Below, one piece after another: positions 1-7,384 of a DNA stretch of 17,378 nucleotides (its first letter is position 1; each line of letters opens with the position of its first letter). Origin of the DNA: an uncultured Campylobacter sp. (GTDB lineage: Bacteria > Campylobacterota > Campylobacteria > Campylobacterales > Campylobacteraceae). The position numbers and the translations under genes were made by a program. A model generated the notes under the pieces. That model did not search any database and was not told the DNA's origin. It saw nothing but the letters and a program-made list of their open reading frames with translations. Where the stretch lies: NCBI RefSeq assembly GCF_938030815.1, contig NZ_CALHII010000135.1:1-17378 (forward strand), in the 5' to 3' direction.

Positions 1-261
1 GCCGCTTATTTCAGAGATATCGTTTTTTAGGTCGTTTATGGCGTCAAAAATGACTTTGGCTTTACTAGCATAAATTTTTCCCGCGTGCGTAAGCGAAATG
101 GGATTACTCGTGCGGTTAAAAAGCTGCGCTCCAAGCTCACGTTCCAGTGATAAAATGCTCTGTGATAGCGACGGCTGCGGGATTTTAAGTGCCTCGGCAG
201 CCTTAGTAAAGCTACGGAATTCTGCTACTTTTAATACTAGCTCCATGCGATGCAAATTCAT
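1..261 (-). CDS. LysR-type transcriptional regulator, N-terminal part (cut by window start)
   Basis: Reading the minus strand from the ATG at 259-261 gives 87 codons open to the window edge. The protein begins MNLHRMELVLKVAEFRSFTK and continues with AAEALKIPQPSLSQSI and LERELGAQLFNR, the winged helix-turn-helix of LysR-type regulators (residues about 5-62), followed by the start of the linker helix. The effector-binding domain lies outside the window, so the ligand cannot be told. The gene is divergent from mfrA, with 141 bp between the two starts, the usual arrangement for a LysR protein that controls its neighbour. Regulation of mfrABE is therefore an inference from position. No frameshift is seen in the visible part. 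Confidence 0.9.
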   Translation of the reverse strand, partial: MNLHRMELVLKVAEFRSFTKAAEALKIPQPSLSQSILSLERELGAQLFNRTSNPISLTHAGKIYASKAKVIFDAINDLKNDISEISG

Positions 262-275
262 TTAGCCTCTCCAAT

Positions 276-295
276 TGATAATCTAATTCTTATGA
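276..295. promoter_or_regulatory. Candidate LysR-type operator (inverted repeat)
   Basis: TGATAA-N8-TTATGA lies in the lysR/mfrA divergent spacer, with the core ATAA-N8-TTAT at 278-293 a perfect inverted repeat. Dyads of this kind between a LysR gene and its divergent target are often regulator binding sites. It lies just upstream of the candidate mfrA -35 element. The assignment rests on symmetry and position only. Confidence 0.3.
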
Positions 296-315
296 AATGA
301 TACACTAAATAATAT

Positions 316-344
316 TTGACTTATGTTAAAAATGAAACTAAAAT
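316..344 (+). promoter_or_regulatory. Candidate sigma-70 promoter for mfrABE
   Basis: TTGACT at 316-321 and TAAAAT at 339-344 are separated by 17 bp, close to the sigma-70 consensus. Transcription would start near 351, giving a leader of about 50 nt before the mfrA start. No other equally good pair was seen in this spacer. Confidence 0.45.
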
Positions 345-402
345 TACGCTTTTAGTTTAGAACTTTAAACTTAAGCTAAGAATTTCTCAAATGGAGAGGA
401 AA

Positions 403-2283
403 ATGAGTGAATCAAATTTCAACAGACGCGATTTCTTAAAATCGGCCTGTATCAGCGTCGGCGCGCTTAGCCTTAGCGGCTGCGTGGATACCGACAAAAG
501 TAAAAACGGAGGCGGCGGCAACGAAGGCGGCCTTCCTAGTGTGGATGTACTCGTTATCGGCTCGGGAGGCGCGGGTCTGCGTGCAGCCGTAGCGGTAAGA
601 AAGAGTAATCCAAATCTCAGCGTAGTCGTGGCTACAAAGATGATGCCTTCGCGCAACGCGACCTGTATGGCAGAAGGCGGTATCAACGGAGTTACGAGTT
701 TCAGTGGTGGCGATTCATACAAGCTTCACGCCTACGATACCGTAAAGGGCGGTGCATATCTCGTAGATCAGGACGCCGCGATTAAATTTTGCGAGCTTGC
801 AGGCCCTACGATTGCCGAGATGGATTATATCGGCACGCTGTTTTCCAGAAACGCCAGCGGCGGCGTGGACGGCAAAGAAAGCGGCGTCCCGGGCGGTGTA
901 GCACAGCGCTTTATGGGCGGTGCGTCTAAAAAACGATGCAACTACTCCGCCGATAAGACGGGTCATATCTTGATGCATGCCTGTTTTGACGATGCGGTTA
1001 GCAACGGCGTAAAATTTTTAATCGATCACGAGTTGCTTGAGATCAGCGCGCCTGACGGTAAATGCGAGGGCGTCGTGCTTAGAAATATCCAAACCGGCGA
1101 TTTTTATCCGGTGCTTTGCAAAGCCTTGGTAATCGCAACGGGCGGATATACGAGGATGTTTTACAATCGCACCTCGGTGCCTTATATCGCTACCGGCGAC
1201 GGTATCGCGGCTGCACTGCGCGCGGGTCTTGGATTCAGCGATCCAGAGATGGTACAGTTTCATCCCACAGGCATCAAAAGCGGCGGCGCGCTCATTACCG
1301 AAGCTGCGCGCGGTGAGGGCGGATATCTGCTCAATAACAAAGGCGAGCGCTTTATGAAAAACTACCACGAAAAGATGGAGCTTGCGCCGCGCGATGTCGT
1401 AGCTCGCGCGATCGAAACCGAGATCCGCGAGGGTAGGGGATACGGCGAGGGGCTAGGCGCATACGTGCTGCTTGACGTAAGACATCTTGGAAAAGATAAA
1501 ATTTTAAAAGCCCTTCCTAAGATCAGACACACCGCCATTTTGTTTGAGGGTATTGATCTAATCGAGGAGCCGATTCCGATTCGTCCGACCGCACACTACT
1601 CGATGGGCGGCATTGAAGTCACAAAATTTGACGATATGAGCACTAAAATTTCGGGGCTTTATACCGCGGGCGAGGCGTCTTGTATCTCGATTCACGGCGC
1701 AAACCGCTTGGGCGGAAATTCTTTAACCGACGCCGTCGTAACGGGTAAGCTCGCAGGGCTCGGCGCAGCGGATTATGCCGCGAAGCAGGAAGGCTTCGGC
1801 TCAGGCAAAAGAGCGAGTGAGCTGGCGCAAAAATGGCAGGCTAAATTTAAGCAGATCGCAAACGGCTCGGGCAAGGCAAACGAGATGTATGAGTTGCGCG
1901 AAGAGCTAGGCGCGCAGCTTTGGGACAATATGGGTATCTTTAGAACCGGCGAGAAGCTCGATCTGCTTTCGCAAAATTTAGAGGGTATCAAAGCGCGCTA
2001 CGACGAGCTGCATGTTGCGGATACAAATCCGGTTATGAATACCGCATTTACCGACTACGTCGAGCTTGGAAATTTGATCCTGCTTGCGCGTTGTGCGTGT
2101 TTGGCTGCGCAAAAGAGGCTGGAAAGCCGCGGCGCGCATACCAGAGAGGATTATCCGAAGCGCGACGATAAAAATTTCTTAAAGCACAGTATTGTGACGA
2201 TGAACGATGCAGGCGAGCTAAGCTTGGGCTACAAAGAGGTCGTCGTTACGGAATTCTCTCTTGACGGAAGGAAACCTCAATGA
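403..2283 (+). CDS. mfrA: Methylmenaquinol:fumarate reductase flavoprotein subunit MfrA (SdhA/FrdA family, Tat-exported)
   Basis: Catalytic flavoprotein that reduces fumarate in the periplasm with electrons from (methyl)menaquinol passed through MfrB and MfrE. I chose ATG 403 over the in-frame ATG 391 because GGAGAGG at 393-399 then serves as ribosome site and the twin-arginine motif RRDFLK falls at residues 8-13. The 626-residue protein has the FAD site VIGSGGAGLRAA (GxGxxG at 53-58) and fumarate-site residues matching FrdA: H287 (HPTG), R303 (ARGEGG), R330 (PRDVVARA), H398 (HYSMGGIE) and R435 (GANRLGGNS). The signal region ends in LSGC (24-27), a possible lipobox, followed by a Gly-rich linker. 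Where E. coli FrdA has the covalent-FAD His, this protein has A86. It is followed by mfrB with an ATGA overlap. A classical cytoplasmic FrdA or SdhA is unlikely because of the Tat signal and the mfrE-type partner. Confidence 0.93.
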   Translation: MSESNFNRRDFLKSACISVGALSLSGCVDTDKSKNGGGGNEGGLPSVDVLVIGSGGAGLRAAVAVRKSNPNLSVVVATKMMPSRNATCMAEGGINGVTSFSGGDSYKLHAYDTVKGGAYLVDQDAAIKFCELAGPTIAEMDYIGTLFSRNASGGVDGKESGVPGGVAQRFMGGASKKRCNYSADKTGHILMHACFDDAVSNGVKFLIDHELLEISAPDGKCEGVVLRNIQTGDFYPVLCKALVIATGGYTRMFYNRTSVPYIATGDGIAAALRAGLGFSDPEMVQFHPTGIKSGGALITEAARGEGGYLLNNKGERFMKNYHEKMELAPRDVVARAIETEIREGRGYGEGLGAYVLLDVRHLGKDKILKALPKIRHTAILFEGIDLIEEPIPIRPTAHYSMGGIEVTKFDDMSTKISGLYTAGEASCISIHGANRLGGNSLTDAVVTGKLAGLGAADYAAKQEGFGSGKRASELAQKWQAKFKQIANGSGKANEMYELREELGAQLWDNMGIFRTGEKLDLLSQNLEGIKARYDELHVADTNPVMNTAFTDYVELGNLILLARCACLAAQKRLESRGAHTREDYPKRDDKNFLKHSIVTMNDAGELSLGYKEVVVTEFSLDGRKPQ

Positions 2284-3254
2284 AATTTATCATAGACCGC
2301 TTCGACGGAAGCAAAAATTATAAGCAAGCCTATGAGCTTAGTTTGGAGCAGATCAAAGGAAAGACCCTGCTTGGAGTCTTGCAATTTATTAAGCAAAATT
2401 TAGACATCACTTTAAATTTTACCGCAGCGTGCCGTATGGCGATATGCGGAGCCTGTGCCGTGAGGGTAAACGGGCACTCATATCTCGCCTGCGATACCAA
2501 GATGGAGGCTCTGCTTGCGGAGTATGAAAACCCCGATAGCTTTACGATCTCGCCGCTAAATAATTTCCGAGTGATTTCGGATCTAGTGGTGGATTGGGAG
2601 CCAAGTATCGAGAATTTAAGAAAAATCAAACCTACGATCACGCCTAAGAAAGAATTTAGCGCAGAGAAAGGCTGTAAGCAAAGCCCTGAGCAGATGGAAC
2701 GCGTAAAAAAGCAGTGGGATTGCATACTTTGCGGCTGCAGCGCTAGCGAATGCAATAAGCTTGGAGCCGATGCGAGCGATTATATGCAGCCCTTTGTTTT
2801 TACTCATGCAAACCGCGCAGTATTTGATTCAAGAAGCAAGGACGCTATGCCTCATCTAAAGCCTGCGGTGCTAAACGGATTATGGCTATGCGTACACTGC
2901 CAAGAGTGCGCCGATCGTTGCCCTAAAGGCATAAGCGCTCAAAGCGACATCACCGCACTTCGCGCCTTAGCGATGAAAAAAGGACTTACCGCAGGAAGCG
3001 GTCCAGCTCATGCAGAGGCGTTCCTGCTAGACATCGTAGAGGGAAGCGGAAGATTAAACGAGATCAAGCTCGCTTTAAGAAGCGAAGGAGTATTTGCAAA
3101 TATGGGCAAGATGGATGTAGCGGCAAATTTAATGGCTGCGGGCAAGATGAATCCTTTGCACGTATTCGGAGGCGAGGAGATCGAGGGTCATGCAGGGCTC
3201 GTTAAGATGATAGAGGCCGCACGCAAAGCTCAAGCTAGCGGCGAGATAGAATAA
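2280..3254 (+). CDS. mfrB: Methylmenaquinol:fumarate reductase iron-sulfur subunit MfrB
   Basis: Iron-sulfur subunit carrying electrons from MfrE to the MfrA flavin. The ATG overlaps the mfrA stop (ATGA), with AAGGAA six bases upstream, so translation is probably coupled. The 324 residues hold a plant-type [2Fe-2S] set C51, C56, C59, C71; a second cluster region CILCGCSASEC with C148, C151, C153, C158; and a third, CVHCQECADRC, with C204, C207, C210, C214. At the second cluster the usual third ligand position (CxxCxxC) is Ser, with a Cys one residue earlier. At the third cluster, C207 fills the position that is Val207 in E. coli FrdB, so a [4Fe-4S] rather than [3Fe-4S] cluster is expected, as in SdhE-type reductases. 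It has no signal peptide; export together with MfrA through Tat is the known behaviour of such complexes. Confidence 0.92.
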   Translation: MKFIIDRFDGSKNYKQAYELSLEQIKGKTLLGVLQFIKQNLDITLNFTAACRMAICGACAVRVNGHSYLACDTKMEALLAEYENPDSFTISPLNNFRVISDLVVDWEPSIENLRKIKPTITPKKEFSAEKGCKQSPEQMERVKKQWDCILCGCSASECNKLGADASDYMQPFVFTHANRAVFDSRSKDAMPHLKPAVLNGLWLCVHCQECADRCPKGISAQSDITALRALAMKKGLTAGSGPAHAEAFLLDIVEGSGRLNEIKLALRSEGVFANMGKMDVAANLMAAGKMNPLHVFGGEEIEGHAGLVKMIEAARKAQASGEIE

Positions 3255-3264
3255 GGAGGAGAGG

Positions 3265-4122
3265 ATGAATAACGAATTTGCATTTTTCCCGGGTTGCGTT
3301 TTAAGTCAAGCCGCAAAGGAATCTAAAATTTCACTTGAAGCGATCGCTCCGGTGTTGGGTATTAAACTTCACGAGATAAAAGGCTGGAGCTGCTGTGGGG
3401 CTAGTCAAGCTCAATGCGTCGATCCTATGGCAAGCTTAGTAGCTAATGCCAGAAACATCGCGCTAGCCGAGGGTATGAATATGCCTCTGCTAACTACCTG
3501 CTCCACCTGTATGCTAACTCTAACTAAAGCAAAGCTAGCTTTGGATAAGGGAGCCAAAAGCTATATCAATACCTTTTTAAAAGAGGGCGGTATGCAGTAT
3601 CAGGGAAGTACCGAGATAACAAGTCTGCTTTGGGTGCTATATCAAAGCTTAGACACGTTAAAAGCTAAAGTCGTAAGACCACTAACAAACTTAAAAGTAG
3701 CTCTATTTTACGGCTGCCATTCATTAAGACCGGAGCGTGAGCTTAAAAAGGAAAGCTCAACCAATCCGAAAAGCTTTGAAGCGGTAGTTAGCGCACTTGG
3801 TGCTCAGATAGTGCCTTTTGAAAAACGCCTTGATTGCTGCGGCTTTCACGCTAGCTATCCTGCGGTAAAATCGGTATCTAAAATGTCAAGCGAGATCGTA
3901 AATGACGCTGCCGAGCACGGAGCCGACGTTGTAGTTACCCCTTGTCCGCTATGCCAGATGCAGTTAGATATCTATCAGGAGCGATACCAAGAAGCGACGA
4001 ATTCTAAAGCAAGAAAGCCGATCATCCACCTATCTCAGCTGGTAGGCCTTGCACTTGGGCTAAACAATGAGCAGCTTGGGCTAAATATCAATATCCAAGA
4101 TGCAACGAGATTGGTAAGCTGA
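3265..4122 (+). CDS. mfrE: Methylmenaquinol:fumarate reductase subunit MfrE (CCG-domain, SdhE-type)
   Basis: Membrane-side electron-entry subunit that replaces the usual cytochrome b anchor in type-E succinate/fumarate enzymes. The 285-residue protein has two cysteine-rich CCG domains: C11, C43-C44 and C79-x2-C82, then C151, C191-C192 and C227-x2-C230, with the typical CX31-39CCGX35-36CXXC spacing. Each CCG domain can bind an iron-sulfur cluster in this family. There is no clear transmembrane helix, so association with the membrane would be peripheral. It lies 10 bp after mfrB with a strong AAGGAGG site at 3254-3260. The relation to heterodisulfide reductase subunit B is at domain level only; the mfrA-mfrB context decides the name. 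Confidence 0.92.
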   Translation: MNNEFAFFPGCVLSQAAKESKISLEAIAPVLGIKLHEIKGWSCCGASQAQCVDPMASLVANARNIALAEGMNMPLLTTCSTCMLTLTKAKLALDKGAKSYINTFLKEGGMQYQGSTEITSLLWVLYQSLDTLKAKVVRPLTNLKVALFYGCHSLRPERELKKESSTNPKSFEAVVSALGAQIVPFEKRLDCCGFHASYPAVKSVSKMSSEIVNDAAEHGADVVVTPCPLCQMQLDIYQERYQEATNSKARKPIIHLSQLVGLALGLNNEQLGLNINIQDATRLVS

Positions 4123-4148
4123 TCCTTGGAAATTTTCTAAAATTTAAC

Positions 4149-4219
4149 GGATGATTTTACAAAAATACTTCGCTGCGGCGCACACATAGTGCGCCTGCTA
4201 GTATCGCACAAAATCATCC
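4149..4219. repeat. 71-bp nested inverted repeat (long interrupted hairpin)
   Basis: The outer arms GGATGATTTT (4149-4158) and AAAATCATCC (4210-4219) are perfectly complementary. Inside them ATACT (4165-4169) pairs with AGTAT (4200-4204), and the core GGCGCAC (4177-4183) pairs with GTGCGCC (4189-4195) around loop ACATA. The three stems are coaxial with small asymmetric loops. Placed 26 bp after the mfrE stop, it could act as a terminator or processing barrier in both directions, or be a member of a dispersed intergenic repeat family. It lacks a clean run of T after the stem, so a simple intrinsic terminator is doubtful. Confidence 0.6.
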
Positions 4220-4283
4220 AACCTACGCCTGCTTTATCTTGAACTGCTTTTCGCTACTATAAAATTCTTGGATGAAATTTCAC

Positions 4284-4317
4284 TGCTTCGTAAATTTTAA
4301 TGCTTCATAAAATTTAA
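4284..4317. repeat. 17-bp tandem duplication
   Basis: TGCTTCGTAAATTTTAA (4284-4300) is followed directly by TGCTTCATAAAATTTAA (4301-4317), differing at two or three positions. A third, decayed copy may begin with TGC at 4318. No function can be read from it. Confidence 0.5.
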
Positions 4318-4469
4318 TGCTTTCTCTGTCGTAATTTAACGTTTCGTCCGCCGCGCTAAATTTTTAATCCGCCTTTTATTTTTAAATTTAAAACCCATTA
4401 GACAATGAATAAATATAAAATTTTAATTAAATATAACGAAATTTAAGGTGCATAAATTCTAAATTTTGA

Positions 4470-4506
4470 TAGAATGCCATTTAAAAATATCCTAAATTTC
4501 AGGAGG
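4470..4506 (+). promoter_or_regulatory. Candidate -10 element and ribosome site for hydA
   Basis: TAGAAT at 4470-4475, preceded by AT-rich DNA, fits the -10 element of campylobacter sigma-70 promoters, which often lack a -35 box. Transcription would begin near 4482. AGGAGG at 4501-4506 is a full-strength ribosome site five bases before the hydA ATG at 4512. Confidence 0.45.
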
Positions 4507-4511
4507 ACATT

Positions 4512-5657
4512 ATGGTTGATTTAGCTCAAATTTCGGCTAGACTTGATGCCGTTGAGCGTTTACCGCGAATAAAAGCGGATGAGAGCATACAAGAAAGGCT
4601 TAAGAGCAAGGGTTTTTCGCGCCGCGATTTTATAAAATGGAGCGGAGCGATGACCGCGATGCTAGGGCTTCCGGCCGCATTTGCGCCGAGCGTGGCGCGA
4701 GCTGCGGAGCTTGCTGATCGCCTGCCGGTGATCTGGCTTCATATGGCGGAGTGCACGGGCTGTAGCGAGAGCTTGCTACGCACCGATACGCCTACGATCG
4801 ACAGTCTCATATTCGATTACATCAGCCTAGAATACCACGAGACGATAATGGCTGCCGCAGGCTGGCAAGCCGAGGAAAATTTAGAGGGCGCGATCGAAAA
4901 ATACAAGGGGCGCTATATCTTGATGGTAGAGGGTGGAATTCCAAGCGGCGAGAATGAATTTTTCCTAACCGTGGGTCCTGAGGGCAAGAGCGGAGCTCAG
5001 CACTGCAAGCACGCTGCCGAAGGAGCTGCGGCAATATTTGCGATCGGCACCTGTTCGAGCTTCGGCGGCATCCAAGCCGCGGCCCCGAATCCGACCGGCG
5101 CCGTAGGTTTGGACAAAATCATAAACAAACCCGTCATCAACATCCCGGGCTGTCCGCCTAGCGAAAAAAATATCGTCGGCAATGTGCTAAATTTTATCCT
5201 TTTCGGCACACTTCCAAGCCTGGACGTTTATAACAGGCCTAAATGGGCTTACGGGCTGCGAATACATGATCTGTGCGAGCGCCGCGGACATTTCGACGCG
5301 GGCGAGTTTGTAGAAAGCTTCGGCGATGCGGGCGCGAAGGACGGATACTGCCTTTATAAAGTAGGCTGCAAGGGTCCTTACACGTTTAACAACTGCTCGC
5401 GCGAGCGTTTTAACTCCCATACTAGCTGGCCGGTACAAGCGGGTCACGGCTGTATAGGCTGCTCGGAGCCTGATTTTTGGGATCATATGGGACCTTTTGA
5501 GGAGCCTTTGGCGGATCGCCTTTACGAAAGCGTTTTCGGCGGGCTCGGCGCTGATGCTACCGCAGATAAGATAGGTGTCGGAATTTTAACGATCACGGGT
5601 GTTGCGGTAGCGGCACACGCGGCGATTGCGTCATTTAAGAAAGATAAAGGGGAATAA
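4512..5657 (+). CDS. hydA: Nickel-iron uptake hydrogenase small subunit HydA
   Basis: Electron-transfer subunit of the periplasmic, membrane-bound hydrogenase. Residues 37-42 (RRDFIK), a hydrophobic stretch and an AxA-like site near 61-65 form a Tat signal. Cluster ligands follow the group 1 pattern: proximal C81, C84, C181 and C214; distal H252, C255, C280 and C286; medial C295, C314 and C317 (three Cys, so [3Fe-4S]). A C-terminal hydrophobic helix at about 355-375 anchors the protein beside HydC. Length 381 is normal. HydB starts two bases after the stop. No extra Cys near the proximal cluster suggests an oxygen-tolerant six-Cys type. The large subunit has no signal of its own and would be carried out with HydA. 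Confidence 0.96.
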   Translation: MVDLAQISARLDAVERLPRIKADESIQERLKSKGFSRRDFIKWSGAMTAMLGLPAAFAPSVARAAELADRLPVIWLHMAECTGCSESLLRTDTPTIDSLIFDYISLEYHETIMAAAGWQAEENLEGAIEKYKGRYILMVEGGIPSGENEFFLTVGPEGKSGAQHCKHAAEGAAAIFAIGTCSSFGGIQAAAPNPTGAVGLDKIINKPVINIPGCPPSEKNIVGNVLNFILFGTLPSLDVYNRPKWAYGLRIHDLCERRGHFDAGEFVESFGDAGAKDGYCLYKVGCKGPYTFNNCSRERFNSHTSWPVQAGHGCIGCSEPDFWDHMGPFEEPLADRLYESVFGGLGADATADKIGVGILTITGVAVAAHAAIASFKKDKGE

Positions 5658-5659
5658 TC

Positions 5660-7381
5660 ATGTCGCAAAGAATCGTAATAGATCCGATAACCAGAATAGA
5701 AGGACATTTAAGAATAGAGGTCGTAGTGGATGATGAAAACGTCGTCCGCGAGGCTTATAGTAGCTCCACTTTATGGCGCGGGCTTGAGACCATAGTAAAA
5801 AACAGAGATCCGCGCGACGCGGGATTTTTTATGCAAAGAATTTGCGGCGTCTGCACCTTCTCGCACTACAAAGCGGGTATCGTCGCGGTAGAAAACGCCC
5901 TTGGTATCACTCCGCCACTAAATGCCTTACTAACGCGCACGCTGATGGCTAACGCGCTATTTTTGCACGATCATCCGGTGCATTTTTATCAACTCCACGG
6001 ACTTGATTTCGTAGACGTCGTAAGCGCTCTTAGCGCCGATCCTAAAAAAGCGAGCGAGGAGGCATTTAAATACTGCGATACCCCTTATGCGTGCGGTGCG
6101 GATAAACTAAAAGAGGTGCAAGATCGCGTGGGCGCTTTTGTTAAGAAAGGCGCTTTAGGGCCTTTTGCCAACGCCTACTTCGGACACCCTACATATAAGC
6201 TTAGCCCGGAGCAAAATTTAATCGCTCTTTCGCACTATCTTGAGTGTTTGCGCATTCAGCGTACGGCGGCTCAGATGATGGCGATATTTGGTGCGAAGCA
6301 GCCTCATCCGCAAAGCCTCACCGTAGGCGGCGTCACCTGCGTGATGGATATCCTAAGCCCTGCGAGACTGGGCGAATATATGTCTAAATTTAAAGAGGTC
6401 GCGGACTTCGTAAATCGCGCCTACTATCCTGATCTCGTAATGGCTGCGAAGGCTTACGGCAACGAGCCTAGCGTGCTAAACGATATCGGCGTGGCAAATT
6501 TATGGACTCATCAAGAATTTCAGCTTTCAAAGAACGAATGGCTATTTGAAAGCGGCATGATCCTTGACGGCGATATTAGCAAGGTTTTGGAGCTTGATGA
6601 GAACAAGATTACCGAGGAGGCAACGCATGCGTGGTATAAAAACGATGCGCCGCTCCATCCTTACGATGGCGAGCAAGAGCCGAATTATACGGGTCTTCAG
6701 GACGGACAGAGCATCGACGCGCACGGCAAAGAAGCGCATACGAAGGTGCTCGATACTCAGGGCAAATACACCTGGATCAAGGCTCCGCGCTATGACGGCA
6801 AACCGCTTCAGGTAGGACCGCTTGCAAATATCGTGGTAAATTACGCTAAGAAAAACGAGCGCGTAGTAAAGGTCGTGGATCAATTCCTAAAAGACGCCGG
6901 CTTGCCGCTTGAAGCGGTATTTTCGACGCTTGGACGAACGGCGTGTCGTATGATCGAAGCTAAAGTCGTTGCCGACAACGGACTGATCGCACTAGAAAAT
7001 TTGATCGCAAACATCAAAAGCGGCGATACGCAGACCTGCGCAAAATATGTAATCGATAACTCCAAAGAGTACAAAGGTCGCTATATCGGTCACGTGCCGC
7101 GCGGCGCACTTAGCCACTGGTGCAGGATCGAAAAGGGCGTCATCAAAAACTGGCAGGCGGTCGTACCTTCTACTTGGAACGCCACACCGAAGGATAAAGA
7201 CGGCGCTATGGGTGCTTACGAATCCTGCTTGATCGGACTTAAACTTGCCGATCTTTCCAAGCCACTAGAGATCATCCGCCGCATCCACTCTTTCGATCCT
7301 TGCATCGCTTGCGCCGTGCACGTAATGGACGCCAAAGGAGTGGAGCTTGGCTGCTATAGGGTAGATCCCAGCAAAGGATAA
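5660..7381 (+). CDS. hydB: Nickel-iron hydrogenase large subunit HydB
   Basis: Catalytic subunit that splits hydrogen at the NiFe(CN)2CO centre. Nickel ligands are visible as C62 and C65 in RICGVCTFSH near the N-terminus and C548 and C551 in DPCIACAVH near the C-terminus. The 19 residues after H554 form the tail that the maturation protease HydD should remove once nickel is in place. Length 573 is normal and no insert is present, unlike the downstream maturation genes. It is spaced 2 bp from hydA, with AAGGGGA upstream, and 3 bp before hydC, so it is part of one operon. Confidence 0.96.
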   Translation: MSQRIVIDPITRIEGHLRIEVVVDDENVVREAYSSSTLWRGLETIVKNRDPRDAGFFMQRICGVCTFSHYKAGIVAVENALGITPPLNALLTRTLMANALFLHDHPVHFYQLHGLDFVDVVSALSADPKKASEEAFKYCDTPYACGADKLKEVQDRVGAFVKKGALGPFANAYFGHPTYKLSPEQNLIALSHYLECLRIQRTAAQMMAIFGAKQPHPQSLTVGGVTCVMDILSPARLGEYMSKFKEVADFVNRAYYPDLVMAAKAYGNEPSVLNDIGVANLWTHQEFQLSKNEWLFESGMILDGDISKVLELDENKITEEATHAWYKNDAPLHPYDGEQEPNYTGLQDGQSIDAHGKEAHTKVLDTQGKYTWIKAPRYDGKPLQVGPLANIVVNYAKKNERVVKVVDQFLKDAGLPLEAVFSTLGRTACRMIEAKVVADNGLIALENLIANIKSGDTQTCAKYVIDNSKEYKGRYIGHVPRGALSHWCRIEKGVIKNWQAVVPSTWNATPKDKDGAMGAYESCLIGLKLADLSKPLEIIRRIHSFDPCIACAVHVMDAKGVELGCYRVDPSKG

Positions 7382-7384
7382 ATC

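Larger units (their letters stand above)
4123..4511. other. Non-coding spacer between mfrABE and the hyd operon
   Basis: No ORF of protein-like character was seen on either strand. The segment is AT-rich with many AAATTT-type words. It holds a 71-bp nested inverted repeat (4149-4219), a 17-bp tandem duplication (4284-4317) and the hydA promoter region close to 4470. Confidence 0.6.

Noticed and set aside
391..402. Upstream start for mfrA at 391
   Set aside because: It would place the ribosome-site-like GGAGAGG inside the gene. ATG 403 gives proper spacing and a standard Tat N-terminus.
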